A DNA stretch of 64,000 bases, from assembly GCA_041603235.1 (NCBI GenBank), contig JBFIES010000003.1:247040-311039 (forward strand), read 5' to 3'. The translations under genes and the position numbers were made by a program. Origin of the DNA: Panacagrimonas sp041603235. Its GTDB lineage: Bacteria > Pseudomonadota > Gammaproteobacteria > Nevskiales > Nevskiaceae. Positions 33,679 through 41,379 of this stretch are shown here, one piece after another. Positions within the stretch are counted from its first letter, which is position 1; the number at the start of each line of letters is the position of its first letter. A model generated the notes under the pieces. The model worked only from the letters and a program-made list of their open reading frames with translations. It did no database searches and was not told where the DNA came from.

Positions 33679-34198
33679 GATTCGGCGCAGCTTCGCAATT
33701 CTGGTGCTTCTGTTGAGTAGCACTGCGGCTTTGGCTGCCCCGCAATGGGAAGACCTGAGTGCGGAGCAGCAGGCTGCGCTTGCGCCGCTGCAAGGGCGGT
33801 GGGAAACGCTTTCCGAGCATCGCCGTGAGCGGTTCCTGCAAGGCGCCGAACGCTGGCAGAGCATGAGCCCCGAAGAGCGTCAGCATGCCAGCGAGCGTTT
33901 CGAGCGTTGGCAGAAAATGAGTCCGGAAAAGCGTGAGAAGTTGCGTGAGCGGCGGGAAGCTTTTCGGCGCTTGCCGCCAGAACAGCAGGAAGAATTGCGA
34001 GAACGCTTACGTCGTTGGCGTGCACTTCCCAGGGAAGAGCGGCACAGACTTCGTGAGGAGTTCCGGAATCGCGAAAGTGATGCTGCGCCGCCCGGGGATC
34101 GCTTTTTGTTTGGTCACCGGAAGCCTTGCAGAAATCAGGGCGAGGACATTCATGCGAAATGCCGGGAAGGGCGGCCACCACCGCCGCCGCCAAATTAA
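33671..34198 (+). CDS. DUF3106 exported protein with arginine/glutamate-rich repeats
   Basis: A 175-residue secreted protein. The GTG at 33671 gives an immediate signal peptide (SFAILVLLLSSTAALA, cleavage near AA-P). The mature part has a tandem pattern of ~17 residues, RWQxMSPEERQ / RWQKMSPEKREKL / FRRLPPEQQEEL / RWRALPREERHRL, typical of DUF3106 and predicted to be helical. The tail is rich in proline. Third member of the sigma-DUF3619-DUF3106 operon; a periplasmic sensor or CpxP/RcnB-like role is imaginable but not shown. The RDD gene often following in betaproteobacteria is absent. Confidence 0.75.
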   Translation: MPEIRRSFAILVLLLSSTAALAAPQWEDLSAEQQAALAPLQGRWETLSEHRRERFLQGAERWQSMSPEERQHASERFERWQKMSPEKREKLRERREAFRRLPPEQQEELRERLRRWRALPREERHRLREEFRNRESDAAPPGDRFLFGHRKPCRNQGEDIHAKCREGRPPPPPPN

Positions 34199-34211
34199 GC
34201 TCTTTCGCCTC

Positions 34212-34244
34212 AAAAAAACGGGCCCCGGCAAATGCGGGGCCCGT
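34212..34244 (-). terminator. Rho-independent terminator of the kbp-like gene
   Basis: Stem arms 34219-34227 and 34235-34243 (G+C-rich), followed on the minus strand by T7 (34212-34218). It lies 16 bp past the LysM gene stop and faces the end of the DUF3106 gene. Confidence 0.85.
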
Positions 34245-34259
34245 AGAAAGATAAAAACC

Positions 34260-34793
34260 TTAGCGAGGGATGCGAAGCACCTGACCGGGATAAATCTTGT
34301 CCGGATGCTTGAGCATGGGCTTGTTGGCTTCAAAAATTTCCGGATAACGGCTGGCGCTTCCGTACTGCTCTTTAGCGATTTTGGACAGATTGTCGCCGCT
34401 CTTGACGGTATAGAACGTTGACGTCGGCGCCACGTCTTCTTCCGGCGATAGCGGAGCAGGCAGTGCCTCTTCTTCTTGCTGTTCTTCAGGTGCGTCAGTA
34501 GTGGCGGCTTGTTCGGGTGCAGGCTTTGCCGGTGCCGGGCCGATCCGCAAATGCTCGACGACTTTGCTGATACCGCGCACATTGCCAACGGCTAGGATCA
34601 GTTTTTCCTTTACAGCCAGGTCGGGAACGTAACCGAAGATATCCACGGATTCGCCATCTTCATTGAAAGATGCAAGGAAGCGCTCTACGGGAAGACCGAG
34701 AGACTTGATGTGCGCAGACAGTTCCTTCTTGTCGATTTTGTCGGCACCCGAAAGCTTCTCTCCGATCGACTTTGCAAAGCTGAACAATCCCAT
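34260..34793 (-). CDS. kbp: BON-LysM protein, Kbp/YgaU-like potassium-binding protein
   Basis: A 177-residue protein with no signal peptide. MGLFSFAKSIGEKL at the N-terminus and FEANKPMLKHPDKIYPGQVLRIP at the C-terminus match E. coli Kbp (YgaU), a cytoplasmic K+-binding protein. A BON domain (about 35-85), an acidic/proline linker longer than in E. coli (about 86-122) and a LysM domain (FYTVKSGDNLSKIAKEQYGSA, about 126-177) follow in order. Kbp is stress- and osmolarity-linked in E. coli. It lies next to the stressosome locus, but that link is positional only. Confidence 0.9.
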   Translation of the reverse strand: MGLFSFAKSIGEKLSGADKIDKKELSAHIKSLGLPVERFLASFNEDGESVDIFGYVPDLAVKEKLILAVGNVRGISKVVEHLRIGPAPAKPAPEQAATTDAPEEQQEEEALPAPLSPEEDVAPTSTFYTVKSGDNLSKIAKEQYGSASRYPEIFEANKPMLKHPDKIYPGQVLRIPR

Positions 34794-34895
34794 AACGTGC
34801 TACTCCTGAAAGTGAATGTCTCGACAACTGCTCGGGTTATGACAGCCAAGACAGTATCGGCGCAAGGCCGCAGTGCCTGTAGCCGCTGTCTGGAA

Positions 34896-35072
34896 TCACC
34901 GCAAAGGCTGAAATCTTCCGACAGCCTTCCAGAATGATTCGCCGGATTTCAGGGTTTCATTCTTGGCCACCGATGCGGGGTCAGGCGAGATGCTCGCAGA
35001 GGCTGCCGACTTGTCGCTGGTCTCGACGGGAGGGCGCTGGCCCTTTCCCTTTTTCCTGGAGTGCTGTGCCAT
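34896..35072 (-). CDS. Possible 58-residue basic small protein
   Basis: A frame beginning MAQHSRKKGKGQRPPVE and ending SGESFWKAVGRFQPLR in the 388-bp gap between kbp and the hybrid kinase. Upstream AAGGAG is 12 bases from the ATG, which is rather far. It is lysine-rich at the N-terminus and serine/alanine-rich centrally, with no recognised domain. The rest of the gap (34794-34895 and 35073-35181) shows nothing. Confidence 0.35.
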   Translation of the reverse strand: MAQHSRKKGKGQRPPVETSDKSAASASISPDPASVAKNETLKSGESFWKAVGRFQPLR

Positions 35073-35181
35073 GAGGTGGTCGTTCTCCTTGCGCTTCCGG
35101 AGTAGGCCGGTGGCGCGATCATGCGTGACGGGCCAGTGTATCGCGCATGCGCGGCATCGGGGAGCCTGTAGTCCGGGCTGG

Positions 35182-37806
35182 TCAACGGCTGGACGTTCGA
35201 TAGTCTCCTACGACTTGCTCCACCATGGCGCGGTATCGGTGACTGAGCTCCATCGCGCGATCAAAGATCGCGGCACTGGCGTCGGACTTGGTACCGGCCT
35301 CGACCTCCTGACACAAGGCGGCAATATCCTCCGCGCCGACCATTGCCGCGCAAGAGCGCATGGTATGGGCGTAAAACTTGACGGCTTTTCCATCTGAGGC
35401 GCGGGCCGCGTCTGCGATGCCAGCGCTCAGGCGCGGCATGTCTTCGCTCAGAGCATCAAGCGTATCCATAACGCTTTCTTGGCCCAGCGCGCGCTCCAGG
35501 CCTTGAAGGGCAGAGGGGTTCAGCTTCTCGCCAATTTCATTGTTGTCGGTTTTGTCGAGCACTTGCGTACCCGGCTTGTTCGCATTCTTGTTGTTGAGCC
35601 GTCGTGAGTTTCGCTGAAGCGCGCCCGCAAGATCAGCCAGTTGCACGGGTTTGGCCAGAAAGTCGCGCATCCCCGCAGCAAGGCAGCGTTCGCGTTCGCC
35701 CTCCAGCGCACTGGCGGTCATTGCGACGATGGGCGGGCACTGTTCTGGATTCAGAATTCGGCGGATTTCCCGAGTGGCGGCGATCCCATCCAGCACTGGC
35801 ATATGCATGTCCATCAGGATCAGGTCATACGCTTTTCGCTCTGCACAGCGAACGGCTTCTCGTCCGTTTTCAGCCACCTCAACGGAGCAACCGAGCAGTT
35901 CCAGCATCTTGACCGCGACCATCTGATTGACTGAATTGTCTTCGGCCAGAAGAATCCGCAGGTCGAAGTTGCCGGCATGGTTTTCTTCGCGTTGCACATG
36001 CCTTCTTTCTCCTGGATGCGTTTGTCGCGCAGTCGCACCGTGTTTGTCGAATAGCCAAACCAGGATATCCAAGAGGGCACGCTGACGAGCCGGCTTTGGA
36101 AGCACGCCGGCGAAATGCCGGGACCCGGGAGTGGCGCTTCCTTGCGCGCCCAGCAGGACCAGCGGCAAATCCTGGCCACCTTGCACGGCGTCCTGTAGCT
36201 GCCGAGACAGTCCAGCCCGATCTTTCTCGCAGAAGGACGAATCAATGATGGCGGCGTCGAAGTCGGGGAGGCTATGTAGCTTCGAAACGGCATTCTCCAC
36301 GGCATGTGTGACCACCGCGGTGATATGCCACGCATCCAGCATTTGTCCGAGCATGGCAGCAAGGGACGCGCTCTTGACAAGCAAGAGAATCCGCCGTCCT
36401 TCCAGTGCCGGGAAAGACTCGGACTCGACACTGTGTGGCCGTGCTTCCGGCAAATCCACCTGCATCGAAAACCAGAAGCTGGAGCCAGTCCCGGGTTCGC
36501 TATTGGCACCAACACTGCCACCCATCAACTCTGCCAGGCGCTTGCAGATGGCCAGCCCAAGTCCGGTCCCGCCAAACTCGCGCGTGGTCGAGATATCGGC
36601 CTGACTGAAGGATTGAAACAGGCGATCGCGCCGATCTTCGGCGATGCCGATGCCGGTATCCCGAACTTCCATCCGAATCTCAAAATTGCCTTGAGGTAGG
36701 GGACTGGCGGTGCCCGTAACGACAATCTCACCGGTATCCGTGAACTTGATCGCGTTGGACAGATAGTTAACGAGAATCTGGCGTACCCGGGTTTCATCCC
36801 CGACCACCCATTCGGGCACGGATGCGGCTATCAGGCAGAAGACATCGAGTGATTTTTCGCTCGCCCTGACTGACACCAGTTCAATGGCGGATTCAACGCA
36901 ATCGCGAAGGCGGAAACATCGCTTCTCGAGCTCGAGCTTGTCGGACTCGATTTTCGAGAAATCGAGAATGTCATCGAGGATTTCCAGCAAATGCCCGGCA
37001 CTGCTCTGAATGATATTGACGTGTTCGCGCTGGGCTTCATCGAGTTGAGTTCTCCTCAGCAAATCAGTAAGGCCCACGACCGCATTCATCGGCGTGCGTA
37101 TCTCATGGCTCATATTGGCGAGAAAGCTGGCCTTGGTATCCGTCGCGGTCTCGGCAACCCGTCTTGCCTCGTCTAGTTCCTTGTTCCGTTCTGCCAACTG
37201 CGTATGAATCTTGACCAGGCCCTTGTTGTTGGTTTCAAGCTCCTGATTGAGGTTGCGAATCTCATCAACACGGATGCGCAGTTCACTCTCGCGTCTCTGC
37301 AAGGCGAGCATGGTTTGCGTCAGTTCGCGATTCTGCTGCGCAAGAAGTTCATCTGCGGTCACGCCCGAGCGGCGTTGCATCATGGCGCGCCATCGCTCAA
37401 GTGCGATGGCATCCGGTGGTTTGCGCTCAATCAGGGGCAAGCTGACCGTGGCTGCGAAGCCCCCGCCGGTCAGCGGTTCTACTTTGAGAAAATTGTTGAG
37501 TTTGCGCGCTGCCTCAAGGCTTTCTTCCCGAGGCGGGCTGCGCGGGCCAGGGTCTGGGGTCAGCGTGCCCTGATCCCGCACGACGACGTGAAGTGTCGTT
37601 TTCAAGTCTTCGATTTCAATAGCGATTTCGGCAGTGCCGCCTCCATGGCGGACCGCCTGCCGCGCCACTTCAGAAACTGCGGTTGCGAAACGAGTGGTTT
37701 CCTGGGTCGAAGACTGGGCTTCACCGCACAGCTCACGCACCTGCTGACGGCAATGTGCCATGTCTTTGGCGCCGCTAAGGGGCAGGGTGATGAGGACCGT
37801 TCTCAT
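35182..37806 (-). CDS. Hybrid histidine kinase with N-terminal RsbT-like ATPase domain, two receivers and HPt
   Basis: An 874-residue cytoplasmic kinase with no transmembrane segment. Order: RsbT/RsbW-type GHKL-like domain (about 1-127, degenerate: SEVARQAVRHGGG has Gln where the Mg-binding Asn is usual), coiled coil (155-220), HisKA with His234 in NMSHEIRTPMN, HATPase (VNYLSNAIKFTD, GGTGLGLAI; 335-450), a receiver with Asp522 but no acidic pair (465-590), a full receiver with Asp666 (617-735) and an HPt domain with His814. It is the last gene of the stressosome operon, overlapping the phosphatase gene by 4 bp. The N-terminal domain may let it dock on stressosome-type STAS partners. It presumably phosphorylates the nearby response-regulator diguanylate cyclase; this is inference. 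Confidence 0.9.
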   Translation of the reverse strand: MRTVLITLPLSGAKDMAHCRQQVRELCGEAQSSTQETTRFATAVSEVARQAVRHGGGTAEIAIEIEDLKTTLHVVVRDQGTLTPDPGPRSPPREESLEAARKLNNFLKVEPLTGGGFAATVSLPLIERKPPDAIALERWRAMMQRRSGVTADELLAQQNRELTQTMLALQRRESELRIRVDEIRNLNQELETNNKGLVKIHTQLAERNKELDEARRVAETATDTKASFLANMSHEIRTPMNAVVGLTDLLRRTQLDEAQREHVNIIQSSAGHLLEILDDILDFSKIESDKLELEKRCFRLRDCVESAIELVSVRASEKSLDVFCLIAASVPEWVVGDETRVRQILVNYLSNAIKFTDTGEIVVTGTASPLPQGNFEIRMEVRDTGIGIAEDRRDRLFQSFSQADISTTREFGGTGLGLAICKRLAELMGGSVGANSEPGTGSSFWFSMQVDLPEARPHSVESESFPALEGRRILLLVKSASLAAMLGQMLDAWHITAVVTHAVENAVSKLHSLPDFDAAIIDSSFCEKDRAGLSRQLQDAVQGGQDLPLVLLGAQGSATPGSRHFAGVLPKPARQRALLDILVWLFDKHGATARQTHPGERRHVQREENHAGNFDLRILLAEDNSVNQMVAVKMLELLGCSVEVAENGREAVRCAERKAYDLILMDMHMPVLDGIAATREIRRILNPEQCPPIVAMTASALEGERERCLAAGMRDFLAKPVQLADLAGALQRNSRRLNNKNANKPGTQVLDKTDNNEIGEKLNPSALQGLERALGQESVMDTLDALSEDMPRLSAGIADAARASDGKAVKFYAHTMRSCAAMVGAEDIAALCQEVEAGTKSDASAAIFDRAMELSHRYRAMVEQVVGDYRTSSR

Positions 37807-38870
37807 GCGATTTCCGGTCGCGTGTCATGGATCACTAGAACGGCCGCATCGTCATTGCCTTTCAGATGATCACGATGAAGAAGTGCTGCAAGTACGACCG
37901 GGTCGGAATTGCGGGTGAGGCGTCGAATCCGGTCTTCAAACCTGATACGAAGACCGTCGGTGTGCATGACCAGAGATGCACCTGGTTCCCACTCTCCGGA
38001 GGTGATGTGAACTTTTGGGGCGGTCATGCTGACGCCGAGGGTTCCAGGTACCGGCATCAGGCCTGAATCCCGAATCTTACGGAATACCCTAGCTTCGACA
38101 TTACCCGCTCCCGCAAACTGGAGTGAGTTGTTGTTGATATCAATTCGGCAGAGACTGACTGCACCGCCCCGGGTTTTTCGCATGGCTGCGTTGGCGCGGG
38201 GAAAATAGTCTTCAACGGAAGTGTCGGGTGCATCGCGCAGACTCGCTACGGCCGCCTGCGCAGCGGCCGCGGCCTGGGGCCCGTGGCCCAGGCCATCAAC
38301 TACCAGCGCAGAAAAGCATGCGCCGGCGCTGACCCATCCCCAACCATCGCCACAGCCATCTGCCTCGATAGAGGTGCTGACTACGCCGCATCGGAGCGGG
38401 AAGGATTTGGAGATTCGGTAACCTGTTTCGTAGAAGCGGCTCACCAGGACCGTGCCTATATTTGGCTTGCTGAAGACTTCGAATCGGTCAGCGAGTGCCT
38501 TGACACGTGGTAGGCCCTGGCCGAGCCTTCTTGGCAAGAAAATCCCGTCCTCTGATGCCCCGGCTCGCGGTTGATCGTTCTCTTCCAGAAGGCGCTGGAC
38601 CTGGGCGGGAATCCCGGGTCCGTGATCAATGCTGATCACCTCCATGCCAGTGGGCTCAGACAGGCGGCGCAACATCAGGTAGGCCTCAGGCAGGGCATGT
38701 TGTTGCAGGTTCATTGTCAACGCGTAGCTGGCTTCAAAGGCACGTTCAATGACTTGTTCATCAATTGGGGCTGGTGCGGCTGCTTCCAGTACAGCAGACC
38801 TGACCGACGCTTCGCGCGTGGCATTGGTGACTGGAAACTTCAGATGGGGGGCTTCAATCACCGCGCCCAC
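37803..38870 (-). CDS. SpoIIE/RsbX-type PP2C phosphatase fused to an RsbT-like ATPase domain
   Basis: A 355-residue protein. The N-terminal half (about 1-150) is a GHKL ATPase-like domain with the loops IDHGPGIP and LGQGLPRVKAL. The C-terminal half (about 160-350) is a SpoIIE-type PP2C serine/threonine phosphatase with metal aspartates in VVDGLGHGPQA (Asp192), MHTDGL (Asp305) and NDDAAVLVI. In stressosomes RsbX dephosphorylates RsbR and RsbS to reset the signal; here phosphatase and a kinase-like domain are in one chain. The GTG at 38870 overlaps rsbT by 13 bp. The kinase-like half lacks a clear N-box, so it may be only a binding domain. Confidence 0.88.
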   Translation of the reverse strand: MGAVIEAPHLKFPVTNATREASVRSAVLEAAAPAPIDEQVIERAFEASYALTMNLQQHALPEAYLMLRRLSEPTGMEVISIDHGPGIPAQVQRLLEENDQPRAGASEDGIFLPRRLGQGLPRVKALADRFEVFSKPNIGTVLVSRFYETGYRISKSFPLRCGVVSTSIEADGCGDGWGWVSAGACFSALVVDGLGHGPQAAAAAQAAVASLRDAPDTSVEDYFPRANAAMRKTRGGAVSLCRIDINNNSLQFAGAGNVEARVFRKIRDSGLMPVPGTLGVSMTAPKVHITSGEWEPGASLVMHTDGLRIRFEDRIRRLTRNSDPVVLAALLHRDHLKGNDDAAVLVIHDTRPEIA

Positions 38871-39286
38871 TTCGTGATGGTTACGGTGGTGCCTCGACCG
38901 GGAAATGACTCGATCTGAAATTCGTCGCTGAGACGGCGAGCACCGGGAAGTCCGATGCCCATGCTGTTGCCGGTGCTGAAGCCGTCGGTCAGAGCCATCT
39001 CAAGGTTTGTAATACCGGGGCCGTGATCTTCGAAGCAGACGCGCACTCCGTCCTGTACATGATTTCTGACGGTGGACGCACGTGCCACGCCACCTCTGCC
39101 GTAGCGCAGGACGTTGCGAGATAACTCAGAGCTGGCGGTGATCAGCTTGGTACTTTCGACTGAGCCCATTCCAATGGCATCGCACATTTGGCGCAGCATC
39201 AGTCGTACGCGGACAACATCGGTTTCAGCCGCGATGTTGCAGGACTTGGGTGCCACTGCAGCATGCACAACCGGGCCGGGCGACAT
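38858..39286 (-). CDS. rsbT: RsbT-type serine/threonine kinase (stressosome)
   Basis: A 142-residue GHKL kinase. N-box ASSELSRNVLRYGRGG (Glu-x3-Asn intact), G1 loop EDHGPGI, the family segment ALTDGFSTGNSMGIGLPGARRL with the G2 loop, and FPGRGTTVTITKW. In the stressosome RsbT phosphorylates RsbS and RsbR and is then released to act on a downstream target. ATG 39286, seven bases after the rsbS stop, is preferred over the longer frame that overlaps rsbS. In Bacillus the released RsbT activates RsbU; no RsbU gene is seen here. Confidence 0.93.
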   Translation of the reverse strand: MSPGPVVHAAVAPKSCNIAAETDVVRVRLMLRQMCDAIGMGSVESTKLITASSELSRNVLRYGRGGVARASTVRNHVQDGVRVCFEDHGPGITNLEMALTDGFSTGNSMGIGLPGARRLSDEFQIESFPGRGTTVTITKWAR

Positions 39287-39293
39287 GTTCCGC

Positions 39294-39656
39294 TCAGGCC
39301 TGAAGACGCCGTAGCAGGTCCATGCCCTTTCCGGCATTGAGCGCGGTATGAACCTGGTCCATCTTGACGCCCAGTTCTACCAGTGTGATGGCAACTGCGG
39401 GCTGGATGCCGACAACCACGGCTTCGCTGCCGAGCAGCCGAACCATGGCCACGATGCGCGCGATAACGCGAGCGATGAAGGAGTCCACGACCGCAAGTCC
39501 GCCCACGTCAATCAATGTGCCCTTGCAGCGCGTGCGTGAAACCTCTCGCGTGATCTGATCTTCCAGCCGTACAACTGCCTCGTCGTCGAGCTCGCCCTGC
39601 AGGCTGACCAGGAGGTTATCGCCTACCCTGATTATCGGCACTACTTCCAAGGCCAT
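39294..39656 (-). CDS. rsbS: RsbS-type STAS scaffold protein (stressosome)
   Basis: A 120-residue single STAS domain. The phosphorylatable serine of B. subtilis RsbS (Ser59) is matched by Ser59 in LAVVDSFIARVIARIV; the segment GIQPAVAITLVELG is nearly identical to Gram-positive RsbS. It forms the stressosome core together with the RsbR-like protein and holds RsbT until phosphorylated. It lies 2 bp after the rsbR stop, so the ratio of the two is set by coupling. Confidence 0.95.
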   Translation of the reverse strand: MALEVVPIIRVGDNLLVSLQGELDDEAVVRLEDQITREVSRTRCKGTLIDVGGLAVVDSFIARVIARIVAMVRLLGSEAVVVGIQPAVAITLVELGVKMDQVHTALNAGKGMDLLRRLQA

Positions 39657-39658
39657 GT

Positions 39659-41200
39659 TCAGACTCCTCGGTTGAGAGCGGCATCGGGGTCCTTACGTAG
39701 CGTCAGGGCCAGTTGCAGCGCATCGCGCATGGTGCTGCGCGACCGCAGTGCACCAATGTCGATGCCGAGGTGAACCATGGCCTGCGCCGTTTCCGGGCGC
39801 ACCCCTGAGAGAATGCAGTCAGCGCCCATCAGGCGGGCGCCCTGTACGGTCTTGAGCAGGTTCTGCGCAACCTGAGAGTCGATGGTAGGAACGCCGGATA
39901 TATCCAGAATGACCCACTCGGCTTCATCAACGCCAATTTTTTGCAGAAGGTTCTCGGTCAGGCGTCCCGCACGCTGGCTGTCCAGGGTGCCGATGATAGG
40001 AAGTGCCAGAACCTTGTCCCAGACCTGCATGACCGGGGTCGACAGTTCGAGAATTTCATCGCGCTGTCGCGCCAGCAGCTTCTCGCGGTCCACACGCTCG
40101 CTGATGTCGGCAATTGCCGCGATGGCGAAACGTCCTTCGGTGGTTTCGATGGGGTTCAGGCCAATTTCAACCGGGAACTCCGAGCCATCCTTGCGCGCGC
40201 CGGTAAGGTCACGGCCCATGCCCATCATGCGTGGGCGGGGATCGGCAAAGAAGCCGTTACGCATCGCAGGGTGACGGTCACGGATTCGTTCGGGTACCAG
40301 CATTTCGATCTGCTTGCCCAGCAGTTCGTCGCGCTTGTAGCCAAACAGCTTCTCGACCTGGTTGTTGGTCAGCACGATTGTGCCGCTGACGTCGATCATG
40401 ACCATGGCATTAGGCGCCGACTCCACCACAGCCCGGAATTTTTCTTCCGCGCGCCGTCGTTCGCTGATGTCGGCAATGGCGGCGATAGCAAACTTTCCTT
40501 CCGAGGTCTGAATTGGATTCAGGCCAATCTCGACCGGTACCAGTGTCCCGTCTTTTCTTTTGCCGTGGAGTTCCCGACCCGCGCCCATGGTGCGCGGTCG
40601 GGGGTCTGTGAAGAACCCCTCGCGCAATTTTGGATGACCTGGCCGCATGTCGTCTGGAACCAGCAGATCAACCTTCATCGTGAGCAGTTCTTCGCGCGAG
40701 AAACCGAACAGGCGTTCCACCTGAGCATTGGCCAGCACAATATTGCCGGCCTCGTCGATCATGATCATGGCCGTCGGCGCCGCCTCCACAACGCTTCGGA
40801 ACTTGTCATCTGCGCGCTTGCGCTCAGTAATGTCATTGACGGCAGCCAGCACAAACTCGCCGTCTGCTGACTTGATAGGCGTCAGCGCGATTTCCACAGG
40901 AAATTCGCTGCCGTCCTTTCGAGTTCCGGTGAGATCGCGGCCAACGCCCATGTACCGGGGACGAGGATCTTCAAAGTAGCCATCGCGCAGTTTTGGATGT
41001 CTACCGCGAATGGAAAGGGGGACCAGAGATTCCACCGGCTTTCCGACCAGTTCTTCGCGCTGATAGCCGAACAGGGCCTCGACCTGAGCGTTGATCAGAA
41101 CGATCACGCCTTCACGATTCACCAGAATCTTGGCAATCGGTGAGCCTTCCACAATGGCGCGATAGACGGCTTCGGAGAGTTGCTTCATTTTCTGGCCCAT
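39659..41200 (-). CDS. rsbR: RsbR-like stressosome sensor with three tandem PAS domains and a STAS domain
   Basis: A 513-residue protein. Three PAS repeats (about residues 10-127, 131-248, 252-369) precede a short helix (VDREKLLARQRDEILELSTPVMQVWD, an RsbR/STAS linker hallmark) and a C-terminal STAS domain (about 385-505). The two phospho-threonines of Bacillus RsbR correspond here to Ser442 (TIDSQVAQ) and Ser465 (LSGVRPE). RsbR proteins are the sensory turrets of stressosomes; most have one N-terminal globin-like or PAS module, so three is unusual. The signal (redox, light, haem or other) cannot be read from the sequence. ATG 41200 or 41188. Confidence 0.92.
   Translation of the reverse strand: MGQKMKQLSEAVYRAIVEGSPIAKILVNREGVIVLINAQVEALFGYQREELVGKPVESLVPLSIRGRHPKLRDGYFEDPRPRYMGVGRDLTGTRKDGSEFPVEIALTPIKSADGEFVLAAVNDITERKRADDKFRSVVEAAPTAMIMIDEAGNIVLANAQVERLFGFSREELLTMKVDLLVPDDMRPGHPKLREGFFTDPRPRTMGAGRELHGKRKDGTLVPVEIGLNPIQTSEGKFAIAAIADISERRRAEEKFRAVVESAPNAMVMIDVSGTIVLTNNQVEKLFGYKRDELLGKQIEMLVPERIRDRHPAMRNGFFADPRPRMMGMGRDLTGARKDGSEFPVEIGLNPIETTEGRFAIAAIADISERVDREKLLARQRDEILELSTPVMQVWDKVLALPIIGTLDSQRAGRLTENLLQKIGVDEAEWVILDISGVPTIDSQVAQNLLKTVQGARLMGADCILSGVRPETAQAMVHLGIDIGALRSRSTMRDALQLALTLRKDPDAALNRGV
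40094..41173 (-). repeat. Three 363-bp tandem coding repeats (PAS domains)
   Basis: The PAS units in the RsbR-like gene share a fixed 121-residue period: NAQVE/NAQVE/NNQVE at 37, 158, 279 and FGYQREEL/FGFSREEL/FGYKRDEL at 44, 165, 286. Units 1 and 3 share long identical stretches around DLTG-RKDGSEFPVEI. This indicates intragenic duplication. Confidence 0.9.
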
Positions 41201-41379
41201 ATTTTTGTGTGTTCCGCGTTGATCTATGCAGACCTTGGCGCAATCAGCACGCCGAGGCTCCCGTTATCGGCCAGGTATTACCGTACGCCGAAATTTCACA
41301 CGGTCGGCGGGCCTACAAGGGTAGTATGGACCTGTGTTCGGCAGATTGCCGGTACTCTATTCGGCAATGGAAAAGCTTG

